Shown here: positions 8,010 through 17,889 of the stretch, piece by piece
Layout: each line of letters begins with the position of its first letter
Numbering within the stretch: the stretch's first letter is position 1
Assembly (NCBI GenBank): GCA_947626415.1
Contig: CANQSA010000001.1
Coordinates: 1 to 64,000 of the forward strand
From: an uncultured Lachnospiraceae bacterium
Lineage (GTDB): Bacteria; Bacillota; Clostridia; Lachnospirales; Lachnospiraceae
Length of the DNA: 64,000 nt
Reading direction: 5' to 3'
Notes under the pieces: model-generated
What the model was told of the DNA's origin: nothing
What the model saw: the letters and a program-made list of their open reading frames with translations, nothing else
Databases searched by the model: none
Translations under genes and position numbers: made by a program

Positions 8010-9245
8010 TTACCGGGAAAGCATATGCTCGATAAAAATGCCGTATCCTCTGGAAGGATCATTGACAAATACATGCGTAACCGCCCCGATGATCTTTCCG
8101 TTCTGCAAAATCGGGCTTCCGCTCATTCCCTGCACGATCCCGTTTGTAAGTTCCAACAGTTCCGGATCCGTTACATGGAGCACCATACCGTGATTCAGAT
8201 TCCGGTCGTTCATATTGACCTCTTCGATCTCAATATCATATTCTTTTAAGGTTCCGTCTACCTGACACAGAATGCTTGCCTTTCCGGTTTCGACTTCCTG
8301 CTTCCATCCGATCTGCATGGGTTTCCCGGTATACATATGCTGCATTTTTTCATTGCATTTTCCGAAAATCCCCTGCCCGGTATTTGCCTCGATCGTACCC
8401 AGCACATTGTCTTCCTGATAGCGGATGTTTCCGCACAATCCGCCCGGATTTCCATTTTCCCCTTTTTTTATTCCCCATACATTTGCCGCATATAATACGC
8501 CTTCCTCTGAGGAGAGCAGTTCTCCGGTATCCACATCGCTGATCCCATGACCCAGAGCGCCGAAATTTCCACTGCTGTCAATATAGGTAAGTGTTCCGAT
8601 TCCCTGCGTATCGTCTCTGACCCAGACGCCCAGCTGATACCGGCCCGGTTCTGTCTCTACCGGCTTTATTTTTACATCCAGCAGTTCTCCGTTTCTTCTG
8701 ATCTGCAGTTTCGCGTCCTCCCCGCCGGATTCTTCTACCAGATAACTAAGCTGGGATTTACTGCTTACCTGGGTACCGTTATAAGAAACGATATAGTCTC
8801 CCGCCTGTACGATTCCGTAAGAAGGTTCAATAAGCGCTCCGTCCATACGGGTAACGGAGGAAGTTCCAATCACCAGTACCCCATCGGTTTTTAAATAGAT
8901 CCCGATCGGGATCCCGCAGGGAATCAGTTCCGTTTTTTCCACCACACTGACTGAAACTGATTTGACCGGCAAGAATCCAAAGAGCTTTACATCCATGGTA
9001 TAATTTCCGGTCTGTGCGGAAGCAAGTACGACCTCCTGTCCGTTTTCAGACATGGATACCGCGTCATTCCGAGACAAACCCAGCCCTGCCGCCACTTTAA
9101 GATTCGTATCCTGATTTACAAACATATGAATGGAATCCGGGATCGAATCATAGGCAGTCTGCAGATAGAAAACAGCCGCAAACAGCATGACCGCCGTCAG
9201 AAGCAGGCACAATAAACGCCTGTAGCTTTTCTTTGTACTCGACAT
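8010..9245 (-). CDS. spoIVB: SpoIVB serine peptidase
   Basis: A 411-residue S55 family protease made in the forespore. It is secreted into the intermembrane space, where it cuts SpoIVFA and so releases pro-sigma-K processing in the mother cell. Residues 10-30 form an uncleaved N-terminal membrane segment. A PDZ domain with SYGIVQAGDYIVSYNGTQV follows, and the peptidase domain carries GALGHGISD (histidine) and VQGMSGSPILQNG, with the catalytic serine near 375. It lies between recN and spo0A as in Bacillus. A forespore promoter is expected in 9246-9341, but I cannot define one. Confidence 0.96.
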   Translation of the reverse strand: MSSTKKSYRRLLCLLLTAVMLFAAVFYLQTAYDSIPDSIHMFVNQDTNLKVAAGLGLSRNDAVSMSENGQEVVLASAQTGNYTMDVKLFGFLPVKSVSVSVVEKTELIPCGIPIGIYLKTDGVLVIGTSSVTRMDGALIEPSYGIVQAGDYIVSYNGTQVSSKSQLSYLVEESGGEDAKLQIRRNGELLDVKIKPVETEPGRYQLGVWVRDDTQGIGTLTYIDSSGNFGALGHGISDVDTGELLSSEEGVLYAANVWGIKKGENGNPGGLCGNIRYQEDNVLGTIEANTGQGIFGKCNEKMQHMYTGKPMQIGWKQEVETGKASILCQVDGTLKEYDIEIEEVNMNDRNLNHGMVLHVTDPELLELTNGIVQGMSGSPILQNGKIIGAVTHVFVNDPSRGYGIFIEHMLSR

Positions 9246-9284
9246 ACGTTACCTCCCAAAAATAAAATAATCCAAAAAGAAAAA

Positions 9285-9309
9285 GGAAGAATACCTGTTG
9301 TACTCTTCC
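9285..9309 (-). terminator. rho-independent terminator of recN
   Basis: On the minus strand GGAAGAGTAC (9309-9300) pairs with GTATTCTTCC (9294-9285), with one G-T pair and a five-base loop, followed by TTTTTCTTTTT. It separates recN from spoIVB. Confidence 0.8.
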
Positions 9310-9341
9310 TTAGTATCTGTCACGATTTGATTTTGACACTG

Positions 9342-11021
9342 CTATATTTTTGTTTGTTTTGCCAGTTCTTTCATTTCTTTCGCGTTTTTAAGCACCGCAT
9401 CCGTGATCGTTTCTCCGCCCAGCAGCCGCGCCAGTTCCGCAATGCTTCCGGACTCCGAAAGCTGCGAAATCTCCGTATAGGTTCTGCCGGATCTGACAGT
9501 TTTTTCAATTTTATAATGCCGATCCGCCATAGCGGCGATCTGCGGCAGATGCGTAATGCAGATCACCTGTTTCTGCTTTCCCAGCTGTGCCAGCTGTTTT
9601 GAGACCATCTGCGCTGTTTTTCCGCTGATCCCCGCATCGATCTCGTCAAAGATCAGGGTATCCACTTCATCCTCTCTTGCCAGAATCGTTCGGATTGCCA
9701 GCATGATCCTTGAGAGTTCACCGCCGGAAGCAATCTTAGCCAGCGGCTTTTCCGGCTCTCCAGGATTTGTGGAAATCATAAATTCCACTTCATCCGCGCC
9801 GCTGCTTTCCGGTCTGTCTAATTGCCGAAACTTTACAAAGAACCGCACATCCAGAAAATTCAGCATGCGCAGACTCTCAATGATCGCCGGTTCCAGTTCC
9901 TTTGCGGCCTGTTTCCTGAGCGTCGTCAAAACTGCGCTCTCTTTTTCCAGCTCTGCCCTGACATGCGCCAACTGTGCGTTTGCTTCCTGCCGCTTTTTAT
10001 CATAATTCTGCAGTTTGTCAAGCTCTGCCTTTTTTTCTTCACAAAATGCCGCTATTTCCGTAACAGTATGCCCATATTTACTCTGGAGATTCCGAATCAG
10101 ATCCAGACGTTCCGTCATTTCCGCTAACGCCGCTTCATCGAGAGAAAATTCCTCCATATAATCCTGGATCCCTCTGGTAAAATCGGAACAAAGCGCTTCC
10201 AGATCCACGATCTGTTTTTCAAACTCCTCTAATGCCGGGTCCAGATCCGTCAGTTTTTTCAAAGCGCCCGCGCTTTCACTGATGCCGTCCTGAATACTTC
10301 CGCGGGAATCATAAGAAAACCGGCTGTAGATTTCCTGCAGAGTCTCCAGAATCTTCTTTCCATTCTGCAGTTTCCTGCAGTTTTGTTCTAATTCCGCTTC
10401 CTCTCCTTCTTTTAGCGCGGCAGACTCTATTTCGGAGATAACAAATTCCAGATACGCGCACTCGCGCAGTCTGGCTTCTTCATCCATATCATAAGAAGCC
10501 GCTTCCTTTTCCCATTCCCGATACTGCCGGTACAGGGCGGCAACTTTTTCTTTCTGCATCCGGATACTCTCTTTGCCAAACGCATCCAGGATTTCCAGAT
10601 GTTTCTTTGTATACAACAAAGACTGATGGTCATGCTGCCCGTGAATATCCAGCAAATGCCGGGTAATCTGCTGTACGGTATGTAACGGAACCGTCTCCCC
10701 GTTGATCTTGACGGTACTTCTGCCCTCTGTAATCCGGCGGGAAATAATGACGGCGTCTTCATCGGCCGCGTCCAATCCCGCATCCGCCAGAAAATGCCGT
10801 TCTTTTTCTCCCATAGAAAAAACCAGTTCCACCAGAGCGTAATCCGCATCCTGTCTGATCAGGTCTTTTGAGACTTTTTGTCCCAGCGCCAGATTTAAAG
10901 ACCCCAGAAGAATGGATTTACCGGCTCCGGTTTCACCTGTCAGTATGTGCAGACCGTCTCCAAAATAAACATCCGCCTCTCCGATCAAAGCCAAATTTTT
11001 TACATGAAGATTTTGCAGCAT
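9342..11021 (-). CDS. recN: DNA repair protein RecN
   Basis: A 559-residue SMC-like ATPase that acts early in double-strand break repair. Visible parts are Walker A GETGAGKSIL near residue 33, a long central coiled coil, the signature KIASGGELSRIMLAI and Walker B DTLIFDEIDAGISG. The frame extends 38 codons upstream into argR, but family alignment (MLQNLHVKNLALI) and AAGGAG before the ATG at 11021 fix the start. The argR stop lies two bases upstream of the ATG, so translation is probably coupled. Confidence 0.97.
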   Translation of the reverse strand: MLQNLHVKNLALIGEADVYFGDGLHILTGETGAGKSILLGSLNLALGQKVSKDLIRQDADYALVELVFSMGEKERHFLADAGLDAADEDAVIISRRITEGRSTVKINGETVPLHTVQQITRHLLDIHGQHDHQSLLYTKKHLEILDAFGKESIRMQKEKVAALYRQYREWEKEAASYDMDEEARLRECAYLEFVISEIESAALKEGEEAELEQNCRKLQNGKKILETLQEIYSRFSYDSRGSIQDGISESAGALKKLTDLDPALEEFEKQIVDLEALCSDFTRGIQDYMEEFSLDEAALAEMTERLDLIRNLQSKYGHTVTEIAAFCEEKKAELDKLQNYDKKRQEANAQLAHVRAELEKESAVLTTLRKQAAKELEPAIIESLRMLNFLDVRFFVKFRQLDRPESSGADEVEFMISTNPGEPEKPLAKIASGGELSRIMLAIRTILAREDEVDTLIFDEIDAGISGKTAQMVSKQLAQLGKQKQVICITHLPQIAAMADRHYKIEKTVRSGRTYTEISQLSESGSIAELARLLGGETITDAVLKNAKEMKELAKQTKI

Positions 11022-11023
11022 TC

Positions 11024-11491
11024 CTACTCCTTTTTCTGGTTTTTCTCTAATATCGTCTCTAACTTTTCGATCATTTGCCTGCTCTGCGCCTTTTCGCTGA
11101 TGGCGCAGAAAATCGTATCGTCTCCTGCGATACAACCGATAATGCCGGTTATGCGAAGCGCGTCGATCGCGGCCGCAACCGCCATTGCCATACCGGATAC
11201 CGTGCGGATCACCAGCAGGTTTCCCGATGCTTCCACAGAAAGAAATCCATCCTGCAGGACGCGGATATATTTTTTCCTGGGATTAATCTCCGTGTTCGTC
11301 ATCACCGTATATTTCTGCTTCAATCCGTGAGAAGGCACCTTGGTAAGCTGCAGCTGCCGGATATCCCGGGATACCGTAGCCTGCGTTACATCAAAACCCG
11401 CATCCGTCAGATACCGCGCCAGTTCCTCCTGCGTTTCGATCTCATATTGCTCGATCAATTCCAAAATTTTCTTATGTCTTAAGCTTTTCAT
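11024..11491 (-). CDS. argR: arginine repressor ArgR/AhrC
   Basis: A 155-residue hexameric regulator of arginine metabolism. The N-terminal winged helix contains TQATVSRDIRQLQLTKV. The C-terminal oligomerisation and arginine-binding domain contains GIIGCIAGDDTIFC with the conserved GDDT. Its place between nadK and recN is the standard Firmicutes order. I saw no clear ARG box near it, and no arginine genes are nearby except the orphan carB 13 kb away. Confidence 0.96.
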   Translation of the reverse strand: MKSLRHKKILELIEQYEIETQEELARYLTDAGFDVTQATVSRDIRQLQLTKVPSHGLKQKYTVMTNTEINPRKKYIRVLQDGFLSVEASGNLLVIRTVSGMAMAVAAAIDALRITGIIGCIAGDDTIFCAISEKAQSRQMIEKLETILEKNQKKE

Positions 11492-11501
11492 GACCTTCTC
11501 C

Positions 11502-12362
11502 TTATATATCGCTCATTTTCTGCTGTAAAACTTCCAAAAACCCCAAATTTCCAAGTTTTAAAACCGATGTAGTTTTTCCTGACCGCCGGATCTCAATCCG
11601 GTCTCCCGGTTTTAAGGCAATCGTCTCATAACCGTCAAACGCGGCGATCGGTTCCCCCGTATTGCCCTGACTGCCGCCGATCTCGACGGTTACCACGTCT
11701 TCCGCCGACAAAATGATGCTCCTGGCGTTCATGGTGTGCGGGCAAATAGGCGTCAGCAGGATCAGATTGGCTTTCGGCTCCACCAGCGGGCCGCCTGCCG
11801 AAAGATTATAGGCCGTAGAACCGGTCGGCGTCCCTGCGATCATTCCGTCCGCCCGATACTGCTTTAACAGTTTGCCATTAACATATACACGAAAATCCAG
11901 AATCCGGAGCGGACCGCTTCTGTTAACCACGATGTCGTTCAACGCGATATGAGAACCTATACTGTTTCCGTTTCGGATCACATTTCCGGATAACATCATC
12001 CGGTGCTCCGTTTCATGGCGGCCTTCCAGCAGCGCATCCAGCTTCTCCGTGATATTTTGCTGATCCAGTTCTGTCAAAAAGCCGAGTTTTCCGAAATTGA
12101 CGCCGATCAGCGGAATATCTCTGGCTGCCAGATCTCTGGCCGCCTGGATCATCGTTCCGTCACCGCCCAGCACGATCACGCATTCCGTATCTTCCGGCAC
12201 CGAATTCGGATCGGTATACCGATAGCCCCGCTTCTGCTCGCATTCTATACTTTCATGGACCAGACAGGTCCCGCCGTGACCGATAATATACTGTTGGATG
12301 TGATTTGCCATCGTCAGCTGATTGTCCTTTTCCGGATTGGCAATTACAAAAAAATGTTTCAT
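11502..12362 (-). CDS. nadK: NAD(+) kinase
   Basis: A 286-residue enzyme that phosphorylates NAD+ to NADP+. It shows the ATP-binding LGGDGTMIQAARD with the GGDG motif and the second conserved block DGMIAGTPTGSTAYNLSAGG. An in-frame ATG four codons earlier has no ribosome site. The start at 12362 has GGGG six bases upstream and gives the family-like MKHFFVIANPEKD. The gene lies between tlyA and argR. Confidence 0.95.
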   Translation of the reverse strand: MKHFFVIANPEKDNQLTMANHIQQYIIGHGGTCLVHESIECEQKRGYRYTDPNSVPEDTECVIVLGGDGTMIQAARDLAARDIPLIGVNFGKLGFLTELDQQNITEKLDALLEGRHETEHRMMLSGNVIRNGNSIGSHIALNDIVVNRSGPLRILDFRVYVNGKLLKQYRADGMIAGTPTGSTAYNLSAGGPLVEPKANLILLTPICPHTMNARSIILSAEDVVTVEIGGSQGNTGEPIAAFDGYETIALKPGDRIEIRRSGKTTSVLKLGNLGFLEVLQQKMSDI

Positions 12363-12382
12363 GTTTAACCCCATCTACAATT

Positions 12383-13192
12383 TTACAGATCCAGGGCGCC
12401 GTGCGCCGCTTCCACGACCTGCTCCGGCAGTCCCGCAAACGCTCTCTGTGCCGCGGCGTCCGCCGCATTTGACAGATACAGCAGATATTCAATATTTCCT
12501 TCCGGTCCCTTTACCGGTGAAAATTCCAGATCCAGGAGTACATATCCGATAGAGGCCGCAAAATCCGCGACAGACTGAATGACTTCCAGATGTACCTGCT
12601 TATCCCGGACCACACCCTTTTTCCCTACTTTTTCTCTTCCCGCTTCAAACTGCGGTTTGATCAGACAGACCACCTGCCCGTCCGGTTTCAGCAGCGCCTT
12701 AACGGGTCCGAGTACCTTTGTCAGAGAGATAAACGACACGTCGATGGAAACAAAGTCCAGCTGTTCCGGCACATGTTCCGGCAATACATAACGGATATTC
12801 GTCTTTTCCATACAGACGACTCTGCTGTCATTGCGCAGCTTCCAGTCCAGCTGTCCGTGTCCTACATCTACCGCGTAAACCTTTGCCGCACCGTTCTGCA
12901 GCATGCAGTCGGTAAATCCGCCTGTGGAAGCTCCCACATCCATGCAGACACAGCCGGCTAACGAAATGGGAAAACAGTTGACTGCCTTTTCCAGTTTTAA
13001 ACCGCCGCGGCTTACATAAGGCAGGGTATTGCCGCGTACTTCGATTGATACCTGCGGGTCAAACATAGACCCGGCTTTGTCTTCTTTCTGATTCTCGACA
13101 TAGACGGCGCCGCTCATGATCACTGCCTTTGCCTTTTCTCTGGACGCTGCCAGCCCTCTGTTTATCAATAATATATCCAGCCGTTCTTTCAT
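12383..13192 (-). CDS. tlyA: TlyA family rRNA (cytidine-2'-O)-methyltransferase
   Basis: A 269-residue protein with an N-terminal S4 RNA-binding domain (about 1-62, MKERLDILLINRGLAASREK) and an FtsJ-like methyltransferase domain with the AdoMet loop CMDVGASTGGFTDCML and FVSIDVSFISL. TlyA proteins 2'-O-methylate rRNA cytidines; some were first described as haemolysins. Its ATG overlaps the dxs stop in ATGA, so the two are translationally coupled. Confidence 0.94.
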   Translation of the reverse strand: MKERLDILLINRGLAASREKAKAVIMSGAVYVENQKEDKAGSMFDPQVSIEVRGNTLPYVSRGGLKLEKAVNCFPISLAGCVCMDVGASTGGFTDCMLQNGAAKVYAVDVGHGQLDWKLRNDSRVVCMEKTNIRYVLPEHVPEQLDFVSIDVSFISLTKVLGPVKALLKPDGQVVCLIKPQFEAGREKVGKKGVVRDKQVHLEVIQSVADFAASIGYVLLDLEFSPVKGPEGNIEYLLYLSNAADAAAQRAFAGLPEQVVEAAHGALDL

Positions 13193-15051
13193 TCTGCCAT
13201 TTTCTCCTGAATCCGTCTGACGATCTTTCCGGCTTCAAATCCGTTTTCCCGCATCAGAATATCCAGACTGCCATGCTCTATATACAGGTTCGGAATTGCA
13301 ATGGGCAAAAATGCCTGTTTATAATTCCGGCTGTTCAGATAGCGCAGTACATGCTCGCCGAATCCGCCGTTCAGCACATTTTCTTCCATCGTGACGATAC
13401 AGCTGTGCGTCGGGATCAGACGATCCAGCAGTTCTTCATCAATGGGCTTTACAAAGCGCGCGTTTACCAGCGTTACATAATGCCCCTGCTCTTTTAAGAG
13501 CTTCCGTACCTGTTCTGCCAGCTTTACCATATTGCCAGCCGCAATCAGCGCGATCTCCTTTTCTTTATACAGGATCTCACTCTTACCGAAGCAAATCGGC
13601 TCCTTGAATTCTTCCAGCCCGGTATAGGCTTCGCCTCTGGGATAGCGGATTGCTATCGGGAAAGAAACATCTGCCGAAAATTCAATCATCCGCTGCAGTT
13701 CCCAGCCGTTTTTCGGCGCCATAATATGCATATTGGGAATATTAGACAGATAAGACAGATCGAAGATTCCCTGATGCGTCTCCCCGTCGCCGCCTACGAT
13801 CCCGGCCCGATCAATCAGGAACGTAACCGGCAGATTCTGAATACAGACGTCGTGGATTATCTGGTCATATCCTCTCTGCAGGAAGGAAGAATAGATCGCG
13901 ACAAACGGATGGAATCCGGCGGCCGCCAGTCCTGCCGCAAAAGTGACCGCATGTTCTTCCGCGATTCCTACATCAAAGAACCGCTCCGGGAAATGCTTCT
14001 TAAATGCTTTTAATCCTGTCCCATCCGCCATGGCCGCGGTGATCGCTACCAGATTGTTCCGCTCACTTCCCAGTTCAACCATCTTTTTGGAAACCAGGTC
14101 CGTATACGTTATAGTTTTCTTTTGATTTAACGGTTTCCCGGTCATACTGTCAAAGGGTTCCACCCCATGAAATCTGGCCGGAAACTTCTCCGCATAGGGA
14201 TAACCCTTTCCCTTTTTGGTGATTACATGCACCAGAACCGGATGCGGCAGATGGATCGCCTCTTTGAAAATGGAAAGCATCTCTTCGATATTGTGCCCGT
14301 CTACCGGTCCCAGATATGTAATTCCCATATTTTCAAACAACATACCCGGCACGATGATCTGCTTAATACTGCTTTTTGCCTTTTTCAGTCCCCGGATCAC
14401 ATTGTCACCGATACCGGGGATCTTATTTAACGTATTGACGACGCCGTTTTTCAAATCATTATACCGGCTGCCGGCACGCATTTTACTTAAATAACGGGAC
14501 ATTCCGCCCACATTTCTGGAAATAGACATCTCATTGTCATTTAATACAATAAGAAAATTCCGTTTCAGAGAAGCCGCGTTGTTCAGCGCTTCAAACGCCA
14601 TACCGCCTGTCAGCGCGCCGTCTCCGACTACAGCAGCCACCAGGCTGTCATCCTTATTCAGCCATTTTCCGTTTACAATTCCCAAAGCCGCAGACAACGC
14701 GGTAGAACTGTGTCCGGTCCCAAAACAGTCGCAGCTGCTTTCCCTGCGCTTGGGAAATCCGCTCATGCCGCCATATTTCCGCAGGCCGTCAAATTCTTCT
14801 TTTCTTCCGCTCAGTAATTTATGCGTATACGACTGATGCCCTACATCCCAGACCAGCTGATCTTTCGGAAAATCCATCACCAGATGCAGCGCGATCGTAA
14901 GTTCCACAACGCCCAGATTGGACGCGAGATGCCCGCCCGTCTGGCTGACCTTCTCGATCAGAAACTGCCGGATCTCCTCCGCAAGCACGCCGTATTCTTT
15001 CGGATCTATTTTTTTTATGTCATTTACCTGTTGTATTTGTTCCAGTACCAT
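13189..15051 (-). CDS. dxs: 1-deoxy-D-xylulose-5-phosphate synthase
   Basis: A 620-residue thiamine-diphosphate enzyme that condenses pyruvate with glyceraldehyde 3-phosphate, the first step of the MEP isoprenoid pathway. It shows DVGHQSYTHKLLSGR, the diphosphate-binding GDGALTGGMAFEALNNA, the transketolase-type centre DVGIAEEHAVTFAAG and the C-terminal domain with VTMEENVLNGGFGEHV. It lies between ispA and tlyA and supplies precursors for the neighbouring prenyltransferase. Confidence 0.97.
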   Translation of the reverse strand: MVLEQIQQVNDIKKIDPKEYGVLAEEIRQFLIEKVSQTGGHLASNLGVVELTIALHLVMDFPKDQLVWDVGHQSYTHKLLSGRKEEFDGLRKYGGMSGFPKRRESSCDCFGTGHSSTALSAALGIVNGKWLNKDDSLVAAVVGDGALTGGMAFEALNNAASLKRNFLIVLNDNEMSISRNVGGMSRYLSKMRAGSRYNDLKNGVVNTLNKIPGIGDNVIRGLKKAKSSIKQIIVPGMLFENMGITYLGPVDGHNIEEMLSIFKEAIHLPHPVLVHVITKKGKGYPYAEKFPARFHGVEPFDSMTGKPLNQKKTITYTDLVSKKMVELGSERNNLVAITAAMADGTGLKAFKKHFPERFFDVGIAEEHAVTFAAGLAAAGFHPFVAIYSSFLQRGYDQIIHDVCIQNLPVTFLIDRAGIVGGDGETHQGIFDLSYLSNIPNMHIMAPKNGWELQRMIEFSADVSFPIAIRYPRGEAYTGLEEFKEPICFGKSEILYKEKEIALIAAGNMVKLAEQVRKLLKEQGHYVTLVNARFVKPIDEELLDRLIPTHSCIVTMEENVLNGGFGEHVLRYLNSRNYKQAFLPIAIPNLYIEHGSLDILMRENGFEAGKIVRRIQEKMAE

Positions 15052-15061
15052 TGTATTCCCT

Positions 15062-15949
15062 CTATTTTCTGCGTTTTGTCAGATATGTAAACAAATCCGG
15101 CAAAAATGTTTCCTCCGGACTGATCTTTCGTACCAGCGCAGCAGCCTCTTTTGTCAGCTGCACAGATGTCTTTTCCGCCTGTTCCATTCCAAACAGTGAA
15201 ACATAGGTTGTCTTTTCATTCCGAATATCACTGCCGATCGGTTTGCCCAGTTCCTCCTGGGTTCCCACGATATCCAGGATATCATCCTGAATCTGAAAGG
15301 CAACGCCCAGCTTTTCTCCGGCTTCCCGCATATCCTGCCGCTCCGCTTCGGACGCGCCGCCCATAATAGCGCCTACTTCCATGGAGCAGGAAAGAAACGC
15401 CCCGGTCTTATAGCGGAAAATATAAGAGATCAGATCCGCGTCCAGTGGTTTCCCGGTCATGATTACATCTACATATTGTCCTCCCAGCATGCCGTCGATT
15501 CCGCCGGCTTTGCTTAAACAAAGCAGGGCCTGTCCGTACCGAAGCGGATTTTCTGTCTCTGTCAGGCCTTTGGCTGCCACTTCAAACGCATAATTTAGCA
15601 GCGCGTCGCCCGCCAGGATTCCGGTGCTTTCGCCGTAAACGCTGTGCGTCGTGCGCTTTCCTCTCCGGTATGTATCATTGTCGATCGCCGGAAGATCATC
15701 ATGGACCAGCGATGCGGTATGCATACATTCTATTGCCATCATAAACGGTTCTGCCGGTTCTGTCCGTCCGCAGAACATCCGGCAGGTTTCCGCCATCAGC
15801 ATGGGGCGAAGCCGTTTCCCGCCTGCCAGAATACTGTAATTCATGGCCTCTGCCAATTCTGCGGCATAGCCTGTCTCTTCCGGAAGATACCGGCGGATGA
15901 TCTGATTGCACCATTCCGTTTTTTGTTGTATCTGCTCTGTTATTTTCAT
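15062..15949 (-). CDS. ispA: polyprenyl (farnesyl/geranylgeranyl) diphosphate synthase
   Basis: A 295-residue trans-prenyltransferase that chains isopentenyl diphosphate onto dimethylallyl diphosphate. The first aspartate-rich motif is in LVHDDLPAIDND and the second in FQIQDDILDIVG. GGKRLRPML is the conserved lysine-arginine region. The reading frame runs 25 codons further up, but the ATG at 15949 overlaps the xseB stop in ATGA. Exact chain length (C15 or C20) cannot be read from sequence. Confidence 0.95.
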   Translation of the reverse strand: MKITEQIQQKTEWCNQIIRRYLPEETGYAAELAEAMNYSILAGGKRLRPMLMAETCRMFCGRTEPAEPFMMAIECMHTASLVHDDLPAIDNDTYRRGKRTTHSVYGESTGILAGDALLNYAFEVAAKGLTETENPLRYGQALLCLSKAGGIDGMLGGQYVDVIMTGKPLDADLISYIFRYKTGAFLSCSMEVGAIMGGASEAERQDMREAGEKLGVAFQIQDDILDIVGTQEELGKPIGSDIRNEKTTYVSLFGMEQAEKTSVQLTKEAAALVRKISPEETFLPDLFTYLTKRRK

Positions 15950-16200
15950 AAATCTGTCCCCTCTGCCGGAGTTTCCTCCAAAACAACCAGCTGCTTTTCT
16001 GCGGTTTCGATCCGTTCCTGGCAAAACGCCGCCAGCTTCATTCCCTGCTGATATAAGACCATCGATTCTTCCAGCGAGACAGAAGGATCTTCCAGTTTCT
16101 TTACCACCGCATCCAGTCTGTCAAACGCTTCTTCCAGCGTCATGGGCCCCGCTTCCGTCTGCTCCGGGTCCTGTTTTAATGCTTCCTTTTTTTCTTCCAT
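15946..16200 (-). CDS. xseB: exodeoxyribonuclease VII small subunit
   Basis: An 84-residue subunit that binds the C-terminal region of XseA. It shows the family core EEAFDRLDAVVKKLEDPSVS followed by a helix containing GMKLAAFCQERI. It sits between xseA, 24 bases upstream, and ispA, which it overlaps by four bases. Confidence 0.94.
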   Translation of the reverse strand: MEEKKEALKQDPEQTEAGPMTLEEAFDRLDAVVKKLEDPSVSLEESMVLYQQGMKLAAFCQERIETAEKQLVVLEETPAEGTDL

Positions 16201-16224
16201 ATCCTCTTGTCGTTCCCTCTTTCT

Positions 16225-17421
16225 TTATATTGAACTGCACTCCGTTACCTGTGCGGAAATTTTACCGTCCGACAGCCGGATGGTAAGCAGATCCCCCGGA
16301 TTCACCTGTTCCGGATGTTCTAACGGGATCCCGTCTGTCGTAATATATCCATACCCGCCGCACAGTTTCTTTAACGGAGAAAGATCCTGCAATCTTTGAC
16401 AGATAAGTTCCAGCGAATGTTTCTTCTGCGTCAGTTTCTGCCGGATGCAGTACTGCAGTCTGGTCCGATATTCGCTGTACTGATTCCATTTCTGTTCCAG
16501 TCTGTTTGCAGGAGCGCAGAAGCGTACGATCGTCTGATACCGTTCCAGGCGAGACGCCGCATTCTGTATCTTCTGCCCGGCTGCCTTCTGCAGACGCGTT
16601 TCCAGATCGCAGGCATACGACAGTGCCTGCCGGTAATCAAATACCGCCTGTTCCGCCGCCGCAGACGGCGTCGGCGCACGCAGATCCGCCACCCAGTCCG
16701 CAATCGTCGTATCCGTTTCATGTCCTACTGCGGAAATGACCGGCGTATTGCAGTTAAAAATAGCTTCCGCTACGATCCGTTCATTAAACGCCCACAGATC
16801 TTCGATCGAACCGCCGCCGCGTCCCACGATCAGGACATCCAGTCCCATCCGGTCCAGACAGCGGATTCCATTCACAATGGTTTCGGCAGCGCCGTCACCC
16901 TGCACCTGTGCCGGATAAAGGTAAAGCTGTACGTAGGGATTCCGCCTGCCGGCGATCTGTACCATATCCTGAATCGCAGCTCCGGTCTTTGCCGTGACAA
17001 TCCCTACCCTGTTGACATAACGGGGAATCGGTTTCTTATAGATCGGATCAAACATCCCCATTTCTTCCAGTTCGTTCTTCAACTGCAGATACCGGGCATA
17101 CAGATCTCCCACGCCTTCTTTCCGGATCTCTTTTGCATAGATCTGATAACGGCCGTCCCGTTCATAAACTGAAATCTCTCCGCTTACGATCACCCGGTCT
17201 CCGTTTTCCATCCGAAACCGAAGTCCCTGCCGGTTCCCGGCAAACATAACTGCCGGCAGCACGCCGCCGGCATCCTTCAGGCTGAAATAAATATGCCCGG
17301 AGGTGTGGTATTTCAGATTACTGACCTCTCCTTTCACAGAGATCCGGCCCAGCATAAAATCCTGTTCAAACAGATTCCGGATATATCGGTTTACCTGACT
17401 GACTGTATAAACATTTCCCAT
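16225..17421 (-). CDS. xseA: exodeoxyribonuclease VII large subunit
   Basis: A 398-residue nuclease subunit that degrades single-stranded DNA from both ends. The N-terminal OB-fold contains VKGEVSNLKYHTSGHIYFSL. The catalytic domain carries DVLIVGRGGGSIEDLWAFN and SAVGHETDTTIADWVADLRA. A helical region binding XseB follows. It begins 18 bases after nusB, in the standard order nusB-xseA-xseB-ispA. Confidence 0.96.
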   Translation of the reverse strand: MGNVYTVSQVNRYIRNLFEQDFMLGRISVKGEVSNLKYHTSGHIYFSLKDAGGVLPAVMFAGNRQGLRFRMENGDRVIVSGEISVYERDGRYQIYAKEIRKEGVGDLYARYLQLKNELEEMGMFDPIYKKPIPRYVNRVGIVTAKTGAAIQDMVQIAGRRNPYVQLYLYPAQVQGDGAAETIVNGIRCLDRMGLDVLIVGRGGGSIEDLWAFNERIVAEAIFNCNTPVISAVGHETDTTIADWVADLRAPTPSAAAEQAVFDYRQALSYACDLETRLQKAAGQKIQNAASRLERYQTIVRFCAPANRLEQKWNQYSEYRTRLQYCIRQKLTQKKHSLELICQRLQDLSPLKKLCGGYGYITTDGIPLEHPEQVNPGDLLTIRLSDGKISAQVTECSSI

Positions 17422-17439
17422 CTCTGCTCTCCGTTCCCG

Positions 17440-17862
17440 TCAGTTTTCGCCGTTCTTTTTCACCAGCTTGGCCAGCACGCCGTTAATAAAAGACGGGGAA
17501 TCATCGCCGCCATATTTCTTAGCCAGCTCCACAGCCTCATTGATCGCCACTTTAACCGGAATATCGGCATCATATTCCATTTCATAATAAGCCAGCCGCA
17601 GCAGGGTCAGATCCACCCGATTCATCCGATCCAGATCCCAGCCCTCTGACGCGGCCGCAATCGCGCTGTCCAGTTCCGGCAGATTTTCCAATACCGCTTT
17701 TACCCGTCCGGCAATAGCAGCCTGTTCTTCTTCCGTGGACTCCGCCAGCCCGTCCGCATAGGCAAAGAACAGTTCACACTGTTCCGCATGCTCCTCTTCC
17801 CGGTAAAAAGTCTTGTCAAATAACAGTTTGAACACATTTTCCCTCTGCTGTCTCCGTGTCAT
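17440..17862 (-). CDS. nusB: transcription antitermination factor NusB
   Basis: A 140-residue all-helical protein that binds boxA RNA with NusE/S10 to promote rRNA transcription. It starts [16 protein letters not shown] and contains the family segment [19 protein letters not shown] followed by [12 protein letters not shown]. The start at 17862 is chosen over 17874 because GGAGAG is at proper distance. A hairpin terminator separates it from the upstream asp23-family gene. Confidence 0.95.
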   Translation of the reverse strand: MTRRQQRENVFKLLFDKTFYREEEHAEQCELFFAYADGLAESTEEEQAAIAGRVKAVLENLPELDSAIAAASEGWDLDRMNRVDLTLLRLAYYEMEYDADIPVKVAINEAVELAKKYGGDDSPSFINGVLAKLVKKNGEN

Positions 17863-17889
17863 ACTACTCTCCATTCCGCATATGTAAAA